Below are positions 52,336 to 61,392 of a stretch of 64,000 nt of DNA, in pieces. Made by a program: the position numbers and the translations under genes. The stretch is from DATAPD01 sp036265385 (GTDB taxonomy: Bacteria > Acidobacteriota > Terriglobia > Terriglobales > Acidobacteriaceae), in the NCBI GenBank assembly GCA_036265385.1, contig DATAPD010000025.1, positions 62,001 to 126,000 of the forward strand. Direction: 5' to 3'. Position 1 is the stretch's first letter. Each line of letters opens with the position of its first letter. The notes under the pieces are model-generated. The model was not told where the DNA came from and made no database searches. It saw nothing but the letters and a program-made list of their open reading frames with translations.

Positions 52336-53895
52336 ATGATGCTTTTAAAGCAAACGATTCCGCTGCCGAGATTACTGAGGATTGGGCTCGCATTCGCCGC
52401 TGTTCTCGTATCGCTCATTGCAACTTCCTGTTCCAAAGCCGCTGATCCCGATACGTTCGTGATGATCATCGAGAGCAGTCCAACCAATCTTGATCCGCGG
52501 GTTGGGCTCGATGCCCAGTCCGAGCGCATTGACGAGTTGATCTTCGACGCTCTACTTACGCGCGACGAACATCTCAACGTGCAGCCGGGACTCGCCGAGA
52601 AGTGGGAGATGGCCGATCCGCTGACCTACGTCTTCCACCTGCACAAGGGAGTGAGGTTCCATGACGGACGTCCACTGTCCTCTCGGGACGTGAAGTGGAC
52701 GTTCGATTCTCTGTTGCAAGGAAAGATCCGAAGTACAAAGTCAGCCACATACCGATTAGTCGATCGCATCGAAGCACCTGATGATCTGACAGTCGTTTTC
52801 AAATTGAAGGAGCCATTCTCCACACTGCCATGGAATCTTTCAGAAGGTGCGATCGGCATCGTCCCGGATGGCAGCGGTGAGGAGATCACACGCAAGCCGA
52901 TCGGGACAGGCCCTTTTCGTTTTGTGAGTGCGGAAGCGGATAAGGAAGTCGTCCTTGAACGGAACGATGACTACTGGGATCAGAAAGCACGTTTGAAGCG
53001 TGTGCGTTTTAATGTTGTGCCTGACACAATTACTCGGGCACTGGAACTTCGGAAAGGCAGCGCAGATGCCGCTGTCAACGCGCTCACCCCGGACATCGTT
53101 CTTGCGCTAGAACAAGATCCGAAGCTCGAAGTAAAACGCGGTCCAGGGACGACTCTAACCTATCTTTCGTTCAACACGCGGGATCCGATTTTGAAAGATG
53201 TTCGTGTGCGACAGGCGATCGCGTGTGCCATCGATCGACAGCCATTGATCGAGTACTTGTGGCGAGGTTTTGCCAAACCAGCCAGCAGCATACTTCCTCC
53301 GCAAAGCTGGGCTTACAGTGGCCTGCAGCCGCTTGCCTTTGATCCGCAGCGCGCGCGAACGCTGCTCGATGCTGCCGGTTATCCCACGAAGGATGGCTCG
53401 CGGTTCCGTCTGACGATCAAAACATCGACAGACGAGAGCGCCCGATTGCTGGCCGCTGTCCTGCAGCAGCAATTACGAAACGTTGGAATCGAGCTCGATA
53501 TCCGCACGTTTGAATTCGCGACGTTTTTTGCCGATGTTACGAGCGGGGTGTTTCAGGCTTATGCCCTGCGCTGGATCGGCGGCAACGAAGATCCGGACAT
53601 CTTCGAATATGTCTATCATTCCTCCAAGTTTGCGCCGAAGGGAGCGAATCGCGGATTTTATGCGAGCCCGCGGGTGGACACGATCATTGAACAGGCGAGG
53701 ACAGAGGCGAACCCGGCCGTACGCAAAGCTCTCTATGCGCAACTGCAGCAAATCCTCGCCGAGGAAGTTCCCTCTATCAATCTTTGGTATCTCGATACGG
53801 TGCTCGTCCATTCGAAGCGAGTTAAGAACGCCGAGATCAATCCCTCGGGTAATTACAACTTCCTGAAGTCAGCGGAAGTGGAGAACAGTCGCTAG
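52336..53895 (+). CDS. Peptide-binding lipoprotein of an ABC importer (SBP family 5)
   Basis: A 519-residue extracellular solute-binding protein of the DppA/OppA type. The signal ends in a lipobox (LIATSCSKA), so the protein is anchored by a lipid-modified cysteine. The family pattern is clear: SSPTNLDPRVGLDAQSERI, EKWEMADPLTYVFHLHKGV, RFHDGRPLSSRDVKWTFDSL and RKPIGTGPFRF. No permease or ATPase follows. After nagZ and anmK it could bind muropeptides, as MppA does, which is inference. The start is placed at 52336 because the frame before it runs through a repeat. Confidence 0.88.
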   Translation: MMLLKQTIPLPRLLRIGLAFAAVLVSLIATSCSKAADPDTFVMIIESSPTNLDPRVGLDAQSERIDELIFDALLTRDEHLNVQPGLAEKWEMADPLTYVFHLHKGVRFHDGRPLSSRDVKWTFDSLLQGKIRSTKSATYRLVDRIEAPDDLTVVFKLKEPFSTLPWNLSEGAIGIVPDGSGEEITRKPIGTGPFRFVSAEADKEVVLERNDDYWDQKARLKRVRFNVVPDTITRALELRKGSADAAVNALTPDIVLALEQDPKLEVKRGPGTTLTYLSFNTRDPILKDVRVRQAIACAIDRQPLIEYLWRGFAKPASSILPPQSWAYSGLQPLAFDPQRARTLLDAAGYPTKDGSRFRLTIKTSTDESARLLAAVLQQQLRNVGIELDIRTFEFATFFADVTSGVFQAYALRWIGGNEDPDIFEYVYHSSKFAPKGANRGFYASPRVDTIIEQARTEANPAVRKALYAQLQQILAEEVPSINLWYLDTVLVHSKRVKNAEINPSGNYNFLKSAEVENSR

Positions 53896-54035
53896 GAGCT
53901 GGTTCCCAGTTGCAGGGACTGTATCGAAAACGACTCCCAACAATCACACGATTCGCACGAGCGGGCCCTTCACCATGAGCGTGGTACCATCGGCAATAGG
54001 TATGCGGGCGGGATAGCTCGTAAATCATTCATTTC

Positions 54036-54827
54036 ATGCGCATTCTTTTCATTGGGGACATTTTCGGGCGTCCGGGCCGGACGATCGTACGGGAAAAACT
54101 GGCCGGACTCGTCAAAGAGCACCAAGCTGATCTGATTATTGCCAACGGGGAGAACGCCGCGGCTGGCTTCGGCATCACGCCCCCGCTCGTCGAAGAGCTG
54201 TTCGATATGGGGATCGACGTCATCACGACGGGTAACCATATCTGGGACAAGCGAGAGATTGTCGAATACTTCCAGTCGGCGAATGGAAATCCCCATAGCC
54301 CGGCGCGCCGTGTGCTTCGTCCCGCGAATTATCCGGCAGGGATGCCCGGAAGCGGCCTGTACGAAGGACGCAAGGCAAACGTTCCTTATGCGGTGATGAA
54401 TCTACAGGGCCGCGTCTTCATGACCTCGAATGATGATCCTTTCCGTAAGGCCGACGAGTTGCTGAAGACGATCGAAGCAAAAGTGATTTTTGTGGATCTT
54501 CATGCGGAAGCCACCTCCGAAAAAATCGCGATGGGCTGGTACCTCGATGGACGCGTGACCGCCGTGGTTGGGACTCACACGCATATCCCGACAGCCGATG
54601 AGCACGTCCTGCCGAACGGAACAGCTTACGTCACCGATGTCGGTATGACGGGTCCATACGACAGCGTCATCGGCGTGAAGAAAGAACTCGTGATTGGGAA
54701 ATTTCTTAACAACATGCCAGTACGATTCGAAGCTGCGACCGGGGATGTGCGCCTGTGCGGCATTCTGGTTGATTGCGACGAGAAAACAGGACGCGCGCGC
54801 AAGATCGAGAGGATCAAGAGTCAGTAG
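54036..54827 (+). CDS. ymdB: Metallophosphoesterase, YmdB family
   Basis: A 263-residue calcineurin-like phosphoesterase (TIGR00282 type). In Bacillus YmdB is a 2',3'-cyclic nucleotide phosphodiesterase affecting biofilm and motility choices. Metal-binding motifs: LFIGDIFGRPGR, IANGENAAAGFG, TTGNHIWDKRE, VDLHAEATSEK and VVGTHTHIPTADE. It stands alone. The last codons and the stop lie inside an AGTCAGTAGTCAG repeat. Confidence 0.93.
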   Translation: MRILFIGDIFGRPGRTIVREKLAGLVKEHQADLIIANGENAAAGFGITPPLVEELFDMGIDVITTGNHIWDKREIVEYFQSANGNPHSPARRVLRPANYPAGMPGSGLYEGRKANVPYAVMNLQGRVFMTSNDDPFRKADELLKTIEAKVIFVDLHAEATSEKIAMGWYLDGRVTAVVGTHTHIPTADEHVLPNGTAYVTDVGMTGPYDSVIGVKKELVIGKFLNNMPVRFEAATGDVRLCGILVDCDEKTGRARKIERIKSQ

Positions 54828-54858
54828 TCAGTAGTCAGGAGTCAGGAGTCAGTTCTCA
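54819..54858. repeat. AGTCAGTAGTCAG word repeat at the ymdB stop
   Basis: Repeats of AGTCAG, TAGTCAG and GGAGTCAG cover the last Ser-Gln codons and the stop of ymdB and continue about 30 bases downstream, as at the end of mutS. Confidence 0.6.
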
Positions 54859-54923
54859 GAGAAGACTACTGGGACATAGGGAGTGAAGGACACTCAAGAG
54901 TTTCGTAAAGCGCATTGTCAGTA

Positions 54924-55646
54924 ATGACCCAAACAAACAGCTCAAACCGTTTTCAGTGGTCGGCGGCGGATGCCTATCTGTTTGACATCGATGGCACGCT
55001 GATGCGATCTCGCAACCGCATCCACTTTAATGCGCTGAATTACGCGATGCTCGAAACATACGGCGTCGAGACGACGATTGCGGGTATCGCATATCACGGC
55101 AAAACAGACCCCGGCATTTTGCGGGCCGCGCTTGAGCGTGTTGGATTTGCCAAGGACGCGATCGATGCTCGCATGGAAAAGGCGTTAGACGTAGTCCGCG
55201 CGGAGGTTCACAAGCGGGCCGGCGAAATGACGCCGGAGGTGTGTAATGGAATCCCGGGCGCGCTCGAACACCTGAAGAAGTCCGACAAACTGATCGGCGT
55301 CGCATCCGGCAATCTCGAATCGGTTGGATGGCTGAAAATCAAAGCTGCTGGATTGCGCGATTTCTTCACATTTGGCACATTTGCAGACCGCCTGGAGCTG
55401 CGCGAGCAAGTGTTTGAGGCCGCCATGGAACTGGTGCGCAAGCAATTGGGTAGCAGAGCAATTGCATGCTTCATCGGCGACACACCGGACGACATAACAG
55501 CGGCGAAGAAAGTTGGCGCGCAGATCATTGCCGTTTGCACCGGCATCTTCAAAGCGGAAGACCTGCTTCCGCTTGGACCGGACGTTTGCGTTGCATCGTG
55601 TGGTGAATTGTTGGCGGAAGCGGTGGAGACATACAACCACGGCTGA
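54924..55646 (+). CDS. HAD-family hydrolase (phosphoglycolate phosphatase-like)
   Basis: A 240-residue HAD phosphatase. Motif I is AYLFDIDGTLMRS, motif II GVASGNLES, motif III lies in the K-rich segment before SRAIACFIGDTPDDITAAKKVG, which is motif IV. The cap resembles the Gph/PGM-like class. Candidate substrates are phosphoglycolate or other small phosphates. ATG 54924 is used; TTG 54915 is in frame. Neither has a good Shine-Dalgarno. Confidence 0.87.
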   Translation: MTQTNSSNRFQWSAADAYLFDIDGTLMRSRNRIHFNALNYAMLETYGVETTIAGIAYHGKTDPGILRAALERVGFAKDAIDARMEKALDVVRAEVHKRAGEMTPEVCNGIPGALEHLKKSDKLIGVASGNLESVGWLKIKAAGLRDFFTFGTFADRLELREQVFEAAMELVRKQLGSRAIACFIGDTPDDITAAKKVGAQIIAVCTGIFKAEDLLPLGPDVCVASCGELLAEAVETYNHG

Positions 55647-55669
55647 TTGGGGTACCAGGTGTTGCGAAC

Positions 55670-55731
55670 GCTGCGCGCGAGATCCCTCGCCCGGTTGGAA
55701 AAAGCACTGGGCTTCGGGATGACGCCGATTG
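55670..55731. repeat. Palindromic repeat before the secretin gene
   Basis: It runs from GCTGCGCGCGAGATCCCTCG to TTCGGGATGACGCCGATTG. The inner stem GCCCGGT/ACTGGGC has one mismatch, and the outer ends ATCCC/GGGAT pair. Confidence 0.75.
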
Positions 55732-55793
55732 ATGAAACATTGCCCAGAAGTACACTTCCCTTTGAATCTGCAGCCGCGGGGCAGATTTCCCGG

Positions 55794-55799
55794 TAGAAT
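55794..55799 (+). promoter_or_regulatory. -10 box of the secretin gene
   Basis: TAGAAT ends seven bases before ATG 55807, with no Shine-Dalgarno; a leaderless candidate. Confidence 0.4.
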
Positions 55800-55806
55800 C
55801 AGCCTC

Positions 55807-57645
55807 ATGCGGTACGCCACCATGGTGTTTGCGATCGTTTTCTGCAGCGTACCCGCGCGCCCAGATACGCCCCCGCAAATTCCGCCCACCCCATTGTGCG
55901 GAGATTCAACGCCAGGGGTGCTGCCCTGCCAGGCGTCCAAATCCGACCTAAAATCTGCGAAAGATGCTTTTGCCCGTGGATTGAAACTGCAAAATGCGAA
56001 GAAGCTTGACGAGGCGTTCGCCGAATTCGAGGAAGCTGCGCGGGTTGTCCCGCACAACCTTGATTACCTCACGGCGCGCGAAATGCTGCGTCAACAGTTG
56101 GTGTTCGATCACATCACGAAGGGAAACGACGACTTAGTTGCCGGGCGTCAGATCGAAGCCTTGGCCGAATTTCGCAGTGCCATTCAGCTGGATCCGGAGA
56201 ATACATTCGCGCAGCAGCGACTGCAGGATGCCGCGGGTGGGGCCACCCCAAAAGTGCGCAGTCCATTTCGGACAATTGCCTCAGCAAGCGGAGTAGATGT
56301 ATCGCCACTCGACTCTTTGAATACGATTCATTATCGCGGCGATTCACGCGGCCTGCTCACCCAAGTTGCGTCGTCCTATGGGGTGACTGTCACGTTCGAT
56401 GATAGTGTGCCAAGTCGCAATGTCCGATTTGACATCGGGAACGTTAATTTTGGCACGGCGATGCAAGCGGCGGGTTCAGTGACCAAGACCTTCTTCACCC
56501 CCATTGGCGCGAAAGAAATTCTTATTGCCGCGGACACGCCGGAAAACCATCGGGTATTCGACCGCATGGGCTATCGCACGTTCGCCGTACCCGGTGCGAC
56601 CACACCGCAGGAAATTACAGAAATCGTCAATGTCATGCGCGGCCTGTTCGACATCCGATTCGTGATGCAACAACCACAGCGTGGCACGATTACTCTCCGG
56701 GCCCCCATGCCCATCCTTGATGCGGCAACCCGCTTCCTTGAAGGACTCGACTCCGGCCGGCCGGAAGTTCTACTCGATATTAGCGCCTACGAGGTGAGCC
56801 ACACTTATCTGCGGCAGATTGGCGTGCACATTCCGAATCAGTTCAAACTGTTCAACATTCCCCTGGGAGCGTTGGCGGGGCTCGGCGGACAGAATATTCA
56901 GGACCTGATCAACCAGCTGATCTCGAGCGGCGGGATCAACCAGGCAAATAATACTTCCATCTCGGCTTTACTGGCGCAGCTGCAAAGCCAACAAAATTCG
57001 CTTCTGAGTCAACCGCTGGCGACCTTTGGCGGAGGCATCACGCTATTTGGATTGTCGCTCGACCAATTGGCTGCGACGCTTTCCCTAAACGAATCGTCAG
57101 TCCGCAATCTTGAGCACGTGACCTTGCGGGCTTCTGACGGCCGCGATGCGAGCTTTAAGGTAGGATCCCGCTTCCCGATCCTGAATGCGACATTTGCGCC
57201 CATCTTCAACTCTGCCGCGATTTCGCAGGTCATCCAGAACCAGAGCTTCACACCGGCATTTCCCAGCTTCAACTATGAGGACATTGGCTTGACCATGAAA
57301 GTCAAGCCGGACGTGCATACCTCCAACGATGTAAGTATGAACCTGGAACTGCAACTAAGGACGCTCACCGGAACCAGCATCAATGGCGTACCGGTCATCT
57401 CAAATCGCGAATACAAGGGGAGCATTGCGTTGAAAGAAGGCGAGCCGGCCGTCGTCGCCGGGATGATCTCGCGGCAAGACCAGCACAGTTTGACCGGGCT
57501 TCCTTTCGTATCACGCGTACCCGGTTTAAATCAGCTCTCAGCAACGAATGAGAAACAAGAAAATGATAATGAGTTGCTGATCGTGATCACACCTCACGTT
57601 GTCCGGGAAGCGGAGAACAATGGCAAGGAAATCTGGCTACGGTAA
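55807..57645 (+). CDS. Orphan secretin-like outer-membrane protein with TPR N-terminus
   Basis: A 612-residue exported protein (signal MRYATMVFAIVFCSVPARP). Residues about 60-150 form TPR-like helices (AKDAFARGLKLQNAKKLDEA, AEFRSAIQLDPENTFA). Then come secretin N-type domains (RGLLTQVASSYGVTVTFDDS, TPQEITEIVNVMRGLFDIRF) and the C-terminal secretin core (SFNYEDIGLTMKVKPDVH, GSIALKEGEPAVVAGMI, ELLIVITPHVVRE). It belongs to the GspD/PilQ superfamily. No pilus or secretion-system gene is adjacent, so it may work with components elsewhere. Confidence 0.9.
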   Translation: MRYATMVFAIVFCSVPARPDTPPQIPPTPLCGDSTPGVLPCQASKSDLKSAKDAFARGLKLQNAKKLDEAFAEFEEAARVVPHNLDYLTAREMLRQQLVFDHITKGNDDLVAGRQIEALAEFRSAIQLDPENTFAQQRLQDAAGGATPKVRSPFRTIASASGVDVSPLDSLNTIHYRGDSRGLLTQVASSYGVTVTFDDSVPSRNVRFDIGNVNFGTAMQAAGSVTKTFFTPIGAKEILIAADTPENHRVFDRMGYRTFAVPGATTPQEITEIVNVMRGLFDIRFVMQQPQRGTITLRAPMPILDAATRFLEGLDSGRPEVLLDISAYEVSHTYLRQIGVHIPNQFKLFNIPLGALAGLGGQNIQDLINQLISSGGINQANNTSISALLAQLQSQQNSLLSQPLATFGGGITLFGLSLDQLAATLSLNESSVRNLEHVTLRASDGRDASFKVGSRFPILNATFAPIFNSAAISQVIQNQSFTPAFPSFNYEDIGLTMKVKPDVHTSNDVSMNLELQLRTLTGTSINGVPVISNREYKGSIALKEGEPAVVAGMISRQDQHSLTGLPFVSRVPGLNQLSATNEKQENDNELLIVITPHVVREAENNGKEIWLR

Positions 57646-57646
57646 A

Positions 57647-57680
57647 TTAGTAGCTAGTAGCTTGTTGCTAGTTACTAGTC
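57647..57680. repeat. TAGCTAGTAGC word repeat after the secretin gene
   Basis: Starting one base after the TAA stop: TTAGTAGCTAGTAGC, TTGTTGCTAGTTACTAGTC. It resembles the AGTCAGTAGTCAG repeats at 49.6 and 54.8 kb. Confidence 0.45.
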
Positions 57681-57698
57681 AAGGCTCGTACTGGTTTC

Positions 57699-58553
57699 CT
57701 ACTTCCCTTCCTTGCCTGCGAATTCCACCAAGCTCTTGAGGTAATCGAGCGGCGCTCCGCCAAGGCCGACTCTCCTGCCATTGATGAACAAGGTGGGAGT
57801 GCCCGTAACACCTACTGACTTCCCCAGTGCCATGGACGCATCGATTCGTGCGCGGGTATCTGGCTTGGCGGCACAAGCGGCGATTTCACTCCCTTTTACG
57901 CCGGAGGCATCTGCGATCGCGGTCAGCTTTTCGTCCGCATTTGCTTCCGTGATGTCGGCTTGCGACTCGTATGTTTTCTGGATGAATTTCCATACAGCGT
58001 CGTTTGGGGAACGGCCGAGGCAATCGACATAGGCCGCACCCTTCATCGCCCAGTTGTGCATAGGCAATGGAAAATTCTGAAATATGAAGTGCGCAGTCGG
58101 CTCGGCTGCCAGAAGTTGGTCGAGAACAGGCTGGCCTTCTTTGCAGTGCGGACACTGCAGATCACTAAATTCAACGATGGTCACGGCTGATCCAGTCGGT
58201 CCACGCGCGGGCCCATTCAGACCTTTTTGCAGACGCTCCCGATCCGCAGCAAAAGGATCGGCGCCAAATGGAATCATGTCGCCTACCAAAGCGTGCTGGC
58301 CGTCGGAGGTCACGAAAAAATGAGCATTCTGCTGCCCTTGAGTTGTGCTCATTAAAACCGATACTTCAGAGAGCCCCGACACGCTCGATGGCTTAATCTC
58401 AAGAATTTTCCACGTCAGATTCGAATCATAGCCAAACATGTGTTGCATGAAGGCGTTGACAGTGTCTTCTGTGGGGAGCGGCGTCTTGTCCTGAGCGGCG
58501 GCTGAAAACGCAAATATCACCAGCAGCAGTGCAAAGATCAATTTGTATCGCAT
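57699..58553 (-). CDS. DsbA-family thioredoxin-fold protein
   Basis: An exported protein of 284 residues (signal RYKLIFALLLVIFAFSAAA). Residues about 25-110 are an extra N-terminal domain; the thioredoxin-like domain then has VEFSDLQCPHCKEGQPVL with the active-site CPHC, the cis-proline loop VTGTPTLFINGRRV and an inserted helical domain. It is of the DsbA/DsbC/DsbG (Thioredoxin_4) type and probably makes or shuffles disulfides in the periplasm. AAGGA lies six bases before the ATG. No DsbB partner is nearby. Confidence 0.9.
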   Translation of the reverse strand: MRYKLIFALLLVIFAFSAAAQDKTPLPTEDTVNAFMQHMFGYDSNLTWKILEIKPSSVSGLSEVSVLMSTTQGQQNAHFFVTSDGQHALVGDMIPFGADPFAADRERLQKGLNGPARGPTGSAVTIVEFSDLQCPHCKEGQPVLDQLLAAEPTAHFIFQNFPLPMHNWAMKGAAYVDCLGRSPNDAVWKFIQKTYESQADITEANADEKLTAIADASGVKGSEIAACAAKPDTRARIDASMALGKSVGVTGTPTLFINGRRVGLGGAPLDYLKSLVEFAGKEGK

Positions 58554-58623
58554 TCAAGTCCTTGGCGTGGGGATGTCAGAACATTGTATTTCATCGGTAG
58601 ATAAGTAGCAGTTGTAAGCGCTT

Positions 58624-60264
58624 CTACGTTTCGAGCTTCGCCGCAATAGGAAAGCGGCGACCGTAGCCAAACGCTTTGGCGGAAATCTTCAAGCCGGGGG
58701 CAGCCTGCTGGCGCTTGTACTCGGCGCGGTTGACCATGCCAATGACGAGGCGGACAAGTTGGATGTCGAAATTATGGTCCGCAGCGATCTGCTCAGCAGT
58801 GTGATTGTCTTCGATGTAATCCTCAAGAATCGGATCAAGAATCTCGTACGGCGGGAGCGAGTCGGAATCCTTCTGATTGGGGCGTAGTTCCGCGGAGGGT
58901 GGCTTTTCGATCGTATTGTTCGGAATGATTTCGCGGTCTCGGTTCACATAGCGGCTAAGGCGATAAACCAACGTTTTTGAAACGTCGGAGATCACCGCGA
59001 GTCCGCCGACCATATCGCCATACAGGGTGCAGTAGCCAACCCCTAGTTCGCTCTTATTCCCGGTTGAAAGGACGATCGCACCAAACTTGTTTGAGAGCGC
59101 CATGAGCAGCGTTCCGCGAGCACGGGGCTGAAGATTTTCTTCCGTGACATCTTCTGGCAAGCCAGCGAATACTTTAGACAGCGTTGCGCGGAAAGCATCA
59201 AAGATCTGGCCGATCGGCAACAACTCGAAACGGATACGGAGATTGTCGGCAAGCTGACGTGCGTCGTCAATTGACCCAGCCGAAGAGTACGAACTCGGCA
59301 TACCTACACCGATTACGTTTTCTTTTCCGACCGCGTCGACGGCGATCGCAGCCGTGAGCGCTGAATCGATGCCGCCGCTGAGACCGATGAGAACAGTCTT
59401 GAACCCGCATTTGCGCACGTAATCACGGGTCCCCAGAACCAAGGCAGCGTACGCGCTGGCTTCCTCGCCTTCGATTTGCTCATGCAAGTCACCCGTTAGA
59501 GTGGAGGAATCGAAGATGACGAGGTCTTCTTCGAAAGATCGACCCGTGGCAATCACTTCGCCTTTTGAATCGAGCACCAGGCTCGATCCGTCGAAAACCA
59601 GGCTGTCGAATCCGCCAACCTGGTTCACCATCGCAACGGGTACGTTATAGGTACGTGCGATGCTGGCCAGCATGTCTCGGCGTAGCTCGCGTTTTCCCAT
59701 CCAGAAAGGCGAGGCTGATATGTTGAGGACAAAGTTTCCGCCGTTGCGGACGAGCGTCTCCACAGGATCAACGCCATAAAGGCGCTTACTCCAGAAGTGC
59801 TTATCGTTCCAAGCGTCCTCGCAAATGGTAAGAGCCATGCGCTTACCACAGAAATCGAAGAGGTCCTGATGTCGAGCAGGAGAGAAATTGCGACTCTCAT
59901 CAAAAACATCATAGGTAGGCAGCAGCATCTTCGACTGTACGAAAGTCACACGCCCGTCTTTCGTAAGCGCTGCGGAATTCATGACCGACTTTCCGGTTTC
60001 AGCCTCGGCGGGTGTGGGAAGGCCTGCGATGACCGCGATACCTTGAGTTTGCGAGGCAATCTGGTCCAGAGACTCTCGACTGCGCGCGACGAAAGCAGGC
60101 CGTTCTACGAGGTCTCGCGTCGGATAACCACTCACAGAAAGTTCCGGAAACACGATAAGGCCAGCGCCGGCGGCTTTCGCGCGCTTCGAAAAATCAACAA
60201 TCTTCGTTACATTGCCGGAAAAGTCACCAACGGTGGGATTGATCTGTCCGAGCGCAATCTTCAC
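58624..60264 (-). CDS. nadE: Glutamine-dependent NAD+ synthase
   Basis: A two-domain enzyme of 546 residues that amidates deamido-NAD with glutamine. The N-terminal nitrilase domain has its Glu-Lys-Cys triad in VFPELSVSGYP, VQSKMLLPTYDVFDE and LTICEDAW. The C-terminal synthase domain has the PP-loop LIGLSGGIDSALTA and STGNKSELGVGYCTLYGD. The start is GTG 60264, preceded at six bases by TACACT and no Shine-Dalgarno. It begins 17 bases after the stop of the secreted protein gene. Confidence 0.96.
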   Translation of the reverse strand: MKIALGQINPTVGDFSGNVTKIVDFSKRAKAAGAGLIVFPELSVSGYPTRDLVERPAFVARSRESLDQIASQTQGIAVIAGLPTPAEAETGKSVMNSAALTKDGRVTFVQSKMLLPTYDVFDESRNFSPARHQDLFDFCGKRMALTICEDAWNDKHFWSKRLYGVDPVETLVRNGGNFVLNISASPFWMGKRELRRDMLASIARTYNVPVAMVNQVGGFDSLVFDGSSLVLDSKGEVIATGRSFEEDLVIFDSSTLTGDLHEQIEGEEASAYAALVLGTRDYVRKCGFKTVLIGLSGGIDSALTAAIAVDAVGKENVIGVGMPSSYSSAGSIDDARQLADNLRIRFELLPIGQIFDAFRATLSKVFAGLPEDVTEENLQPRARGTLLMALSNKFGAIVLSTGNKSELGVGYCTLYGDMVGGLAVISDVSKTLVYRLSRYVNRDREIIPNNTIEKPPSAELRPNQKDSDSLPPYEILDPILEDYIEDNHTAEQIAADHNFDIQLVRLVIGMVNRAEYKRQQAAPGLKISAKAFGYGRRFPIAAKLET

Positions 60265-60270
60265 ACTTTT

Positions 60271-60276
60271 AGTGTA
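60271..60276 (-). promoter_or_regulatory. -10 box before nadE
   Basis: TACACT on the minus strand, in the 17-base gap before nadE, ends six bases before the GTG start. It would give a leaderless nadE transcript; read-through from upstream is the alternative. Confidence 0.3.
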
Positions 60277-60281
60277 AAAGT

Positions 60282-61298
60282 TCAGGAAGCAGGACGCCAG
60301 TTTGGAACAGGATTGCCTTGTGGATCGTTGCCGGTTGGCGCTCCCGTTGGACGAGGCGCCGGAGAAATACCCCCAGCAGGCTCTACACCAGGAGCTTCTT
60401 CCCCAGGCCGACGTAGTGTAGGCGCGTTCGCGGGACGAGTGCCGTCCTCATTTCCTTTAGCGACGCTCGGCTGAGGTTGAGTGTCGATTTCCTTTTCTGT
60501 TCGAACAATCTTCTGCCCATCGACTTTCATGGTCTTAACCTGGACTACTTCGTCGCCAACAAAGCGAATGAAGTCGACATCGGCAGGAGGTTCGCCGTAG
60601 ATCCATTCTTCGTATTCCATCTCGCCATCACGCTCGCGGACTTTCTTCGGCGCTCGGCCCTTGGAATAGGTGACCATATCGTGATTCATGCCGACTAAAA
60701 CGCGGTGATTTTTGATCGCGTCTTTTACTTTTGGCGGAACGGATTCGAGGTATGCCTCTACGGGCGACTTGGAATCGAAATCAAACACGGGCCGCAGCAT
60801 CTGCTTCAGTTCAGGCCCGGTAATCTCGGGAACATACTTCTCGAAATAAAGGTCTACAAAAGACCCACGTGCATTGGCATTCGCATCGTTCGGAGCAATC
60901 GGAGCCGACCCGCCGGTACCTTGAATCTGGATGCGCTGATACCACTTCTGTTTCTTGATCGGACCGCCATTGATCTCGAAATGGATGAAGTTGTCTTTGA
61001 TGACGATGTTGCTGATGCGCGCGAGGTCTCCGGGTTTGGCAGCCGGCCCCCAGAGTGCCATCAACTGCTGCATCCGTTCTCTGTCAGGCGTGATCTCGCC
61101 ATTTTTCAGCTTGATGCCACCCTTACCCATGGGAAAGTTCGTGCGGATATAAACAAGTTCCGCATTGAACGCGCGCACGATTTGCATACGCGTCTCCTTC
61201 GACATGTGCGGCCGTTGAGCAGCGTTGTCACTGGCTAGAACGATCGAAGAGGAGAGGAGAATTCCGAAGGCGAGGGCCGTAGACAGATGCAACTTCAT
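60282..61298 (-). CDS. Secreted hypothetical protein with Pro-rich tail
   Basis: A protein of 338 residues with a signal peptide (HLSTALAFGILLSSSIVLA). The body (about 40-285) is a mixed alpha/beta domain I do not recognise, with features such as AFNAELVYIRTNFPMGKGG and NHRVLVGMNHDMVTYSKG. The last 60 residues are low-complexity, rich in Pro, Gly, Ala and Asn. ATG 61298 starts the signal peptide; the extension to 61466 is not credible. It lies 17 bases before nadE in the same direction, but no shared function is evident. Confidence 0.75.
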   Translation of the reverse strand: MKLHLSTALAFGILLSSSIVLASDNAAQRPHMSKETRMQIVRAFNAELVYIRTNFPMGKGGIKLKNGEITPDRERMQQLMALWGPAAKPGDLARISNIVIKDNFIHFEINGGPIKKQKWYQRIQIQGTGGSAPIAPNDANANARGSFVDLYFEKYVPEITGPELKQMLRPVFDFDSKSPVEAYLESVPPKVKDAIKNHRVLVGMNHDMVTYSKGRAPKKVRERDGEMEYEEWIYGEPPADVDFIRFVGDEVVQVKTMKVDGQKIVRTEKEIDTQPQPSVAKGNEDGTRPANAPTLRRPGEEAPGVEPAGGISPAPRPTGAPTGNDPQGNPVPNWRPAS

Positions 61299-61392
61299 AA
61301 AGCACCCCAGGGTTGATGAGATTATAGCCCTGAAGGGAGGTCCGGCGGATAGGGAATACAACGTATTCGAGCGCTTTCCCGGGCAAATTCGG

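Noticed and set aside
55185..56057. Minus-strand frame of 290 codons across the HAD and secretin genes
   Set aside because: It spans two real genes and an intergenic repeat, with random-looking composition.
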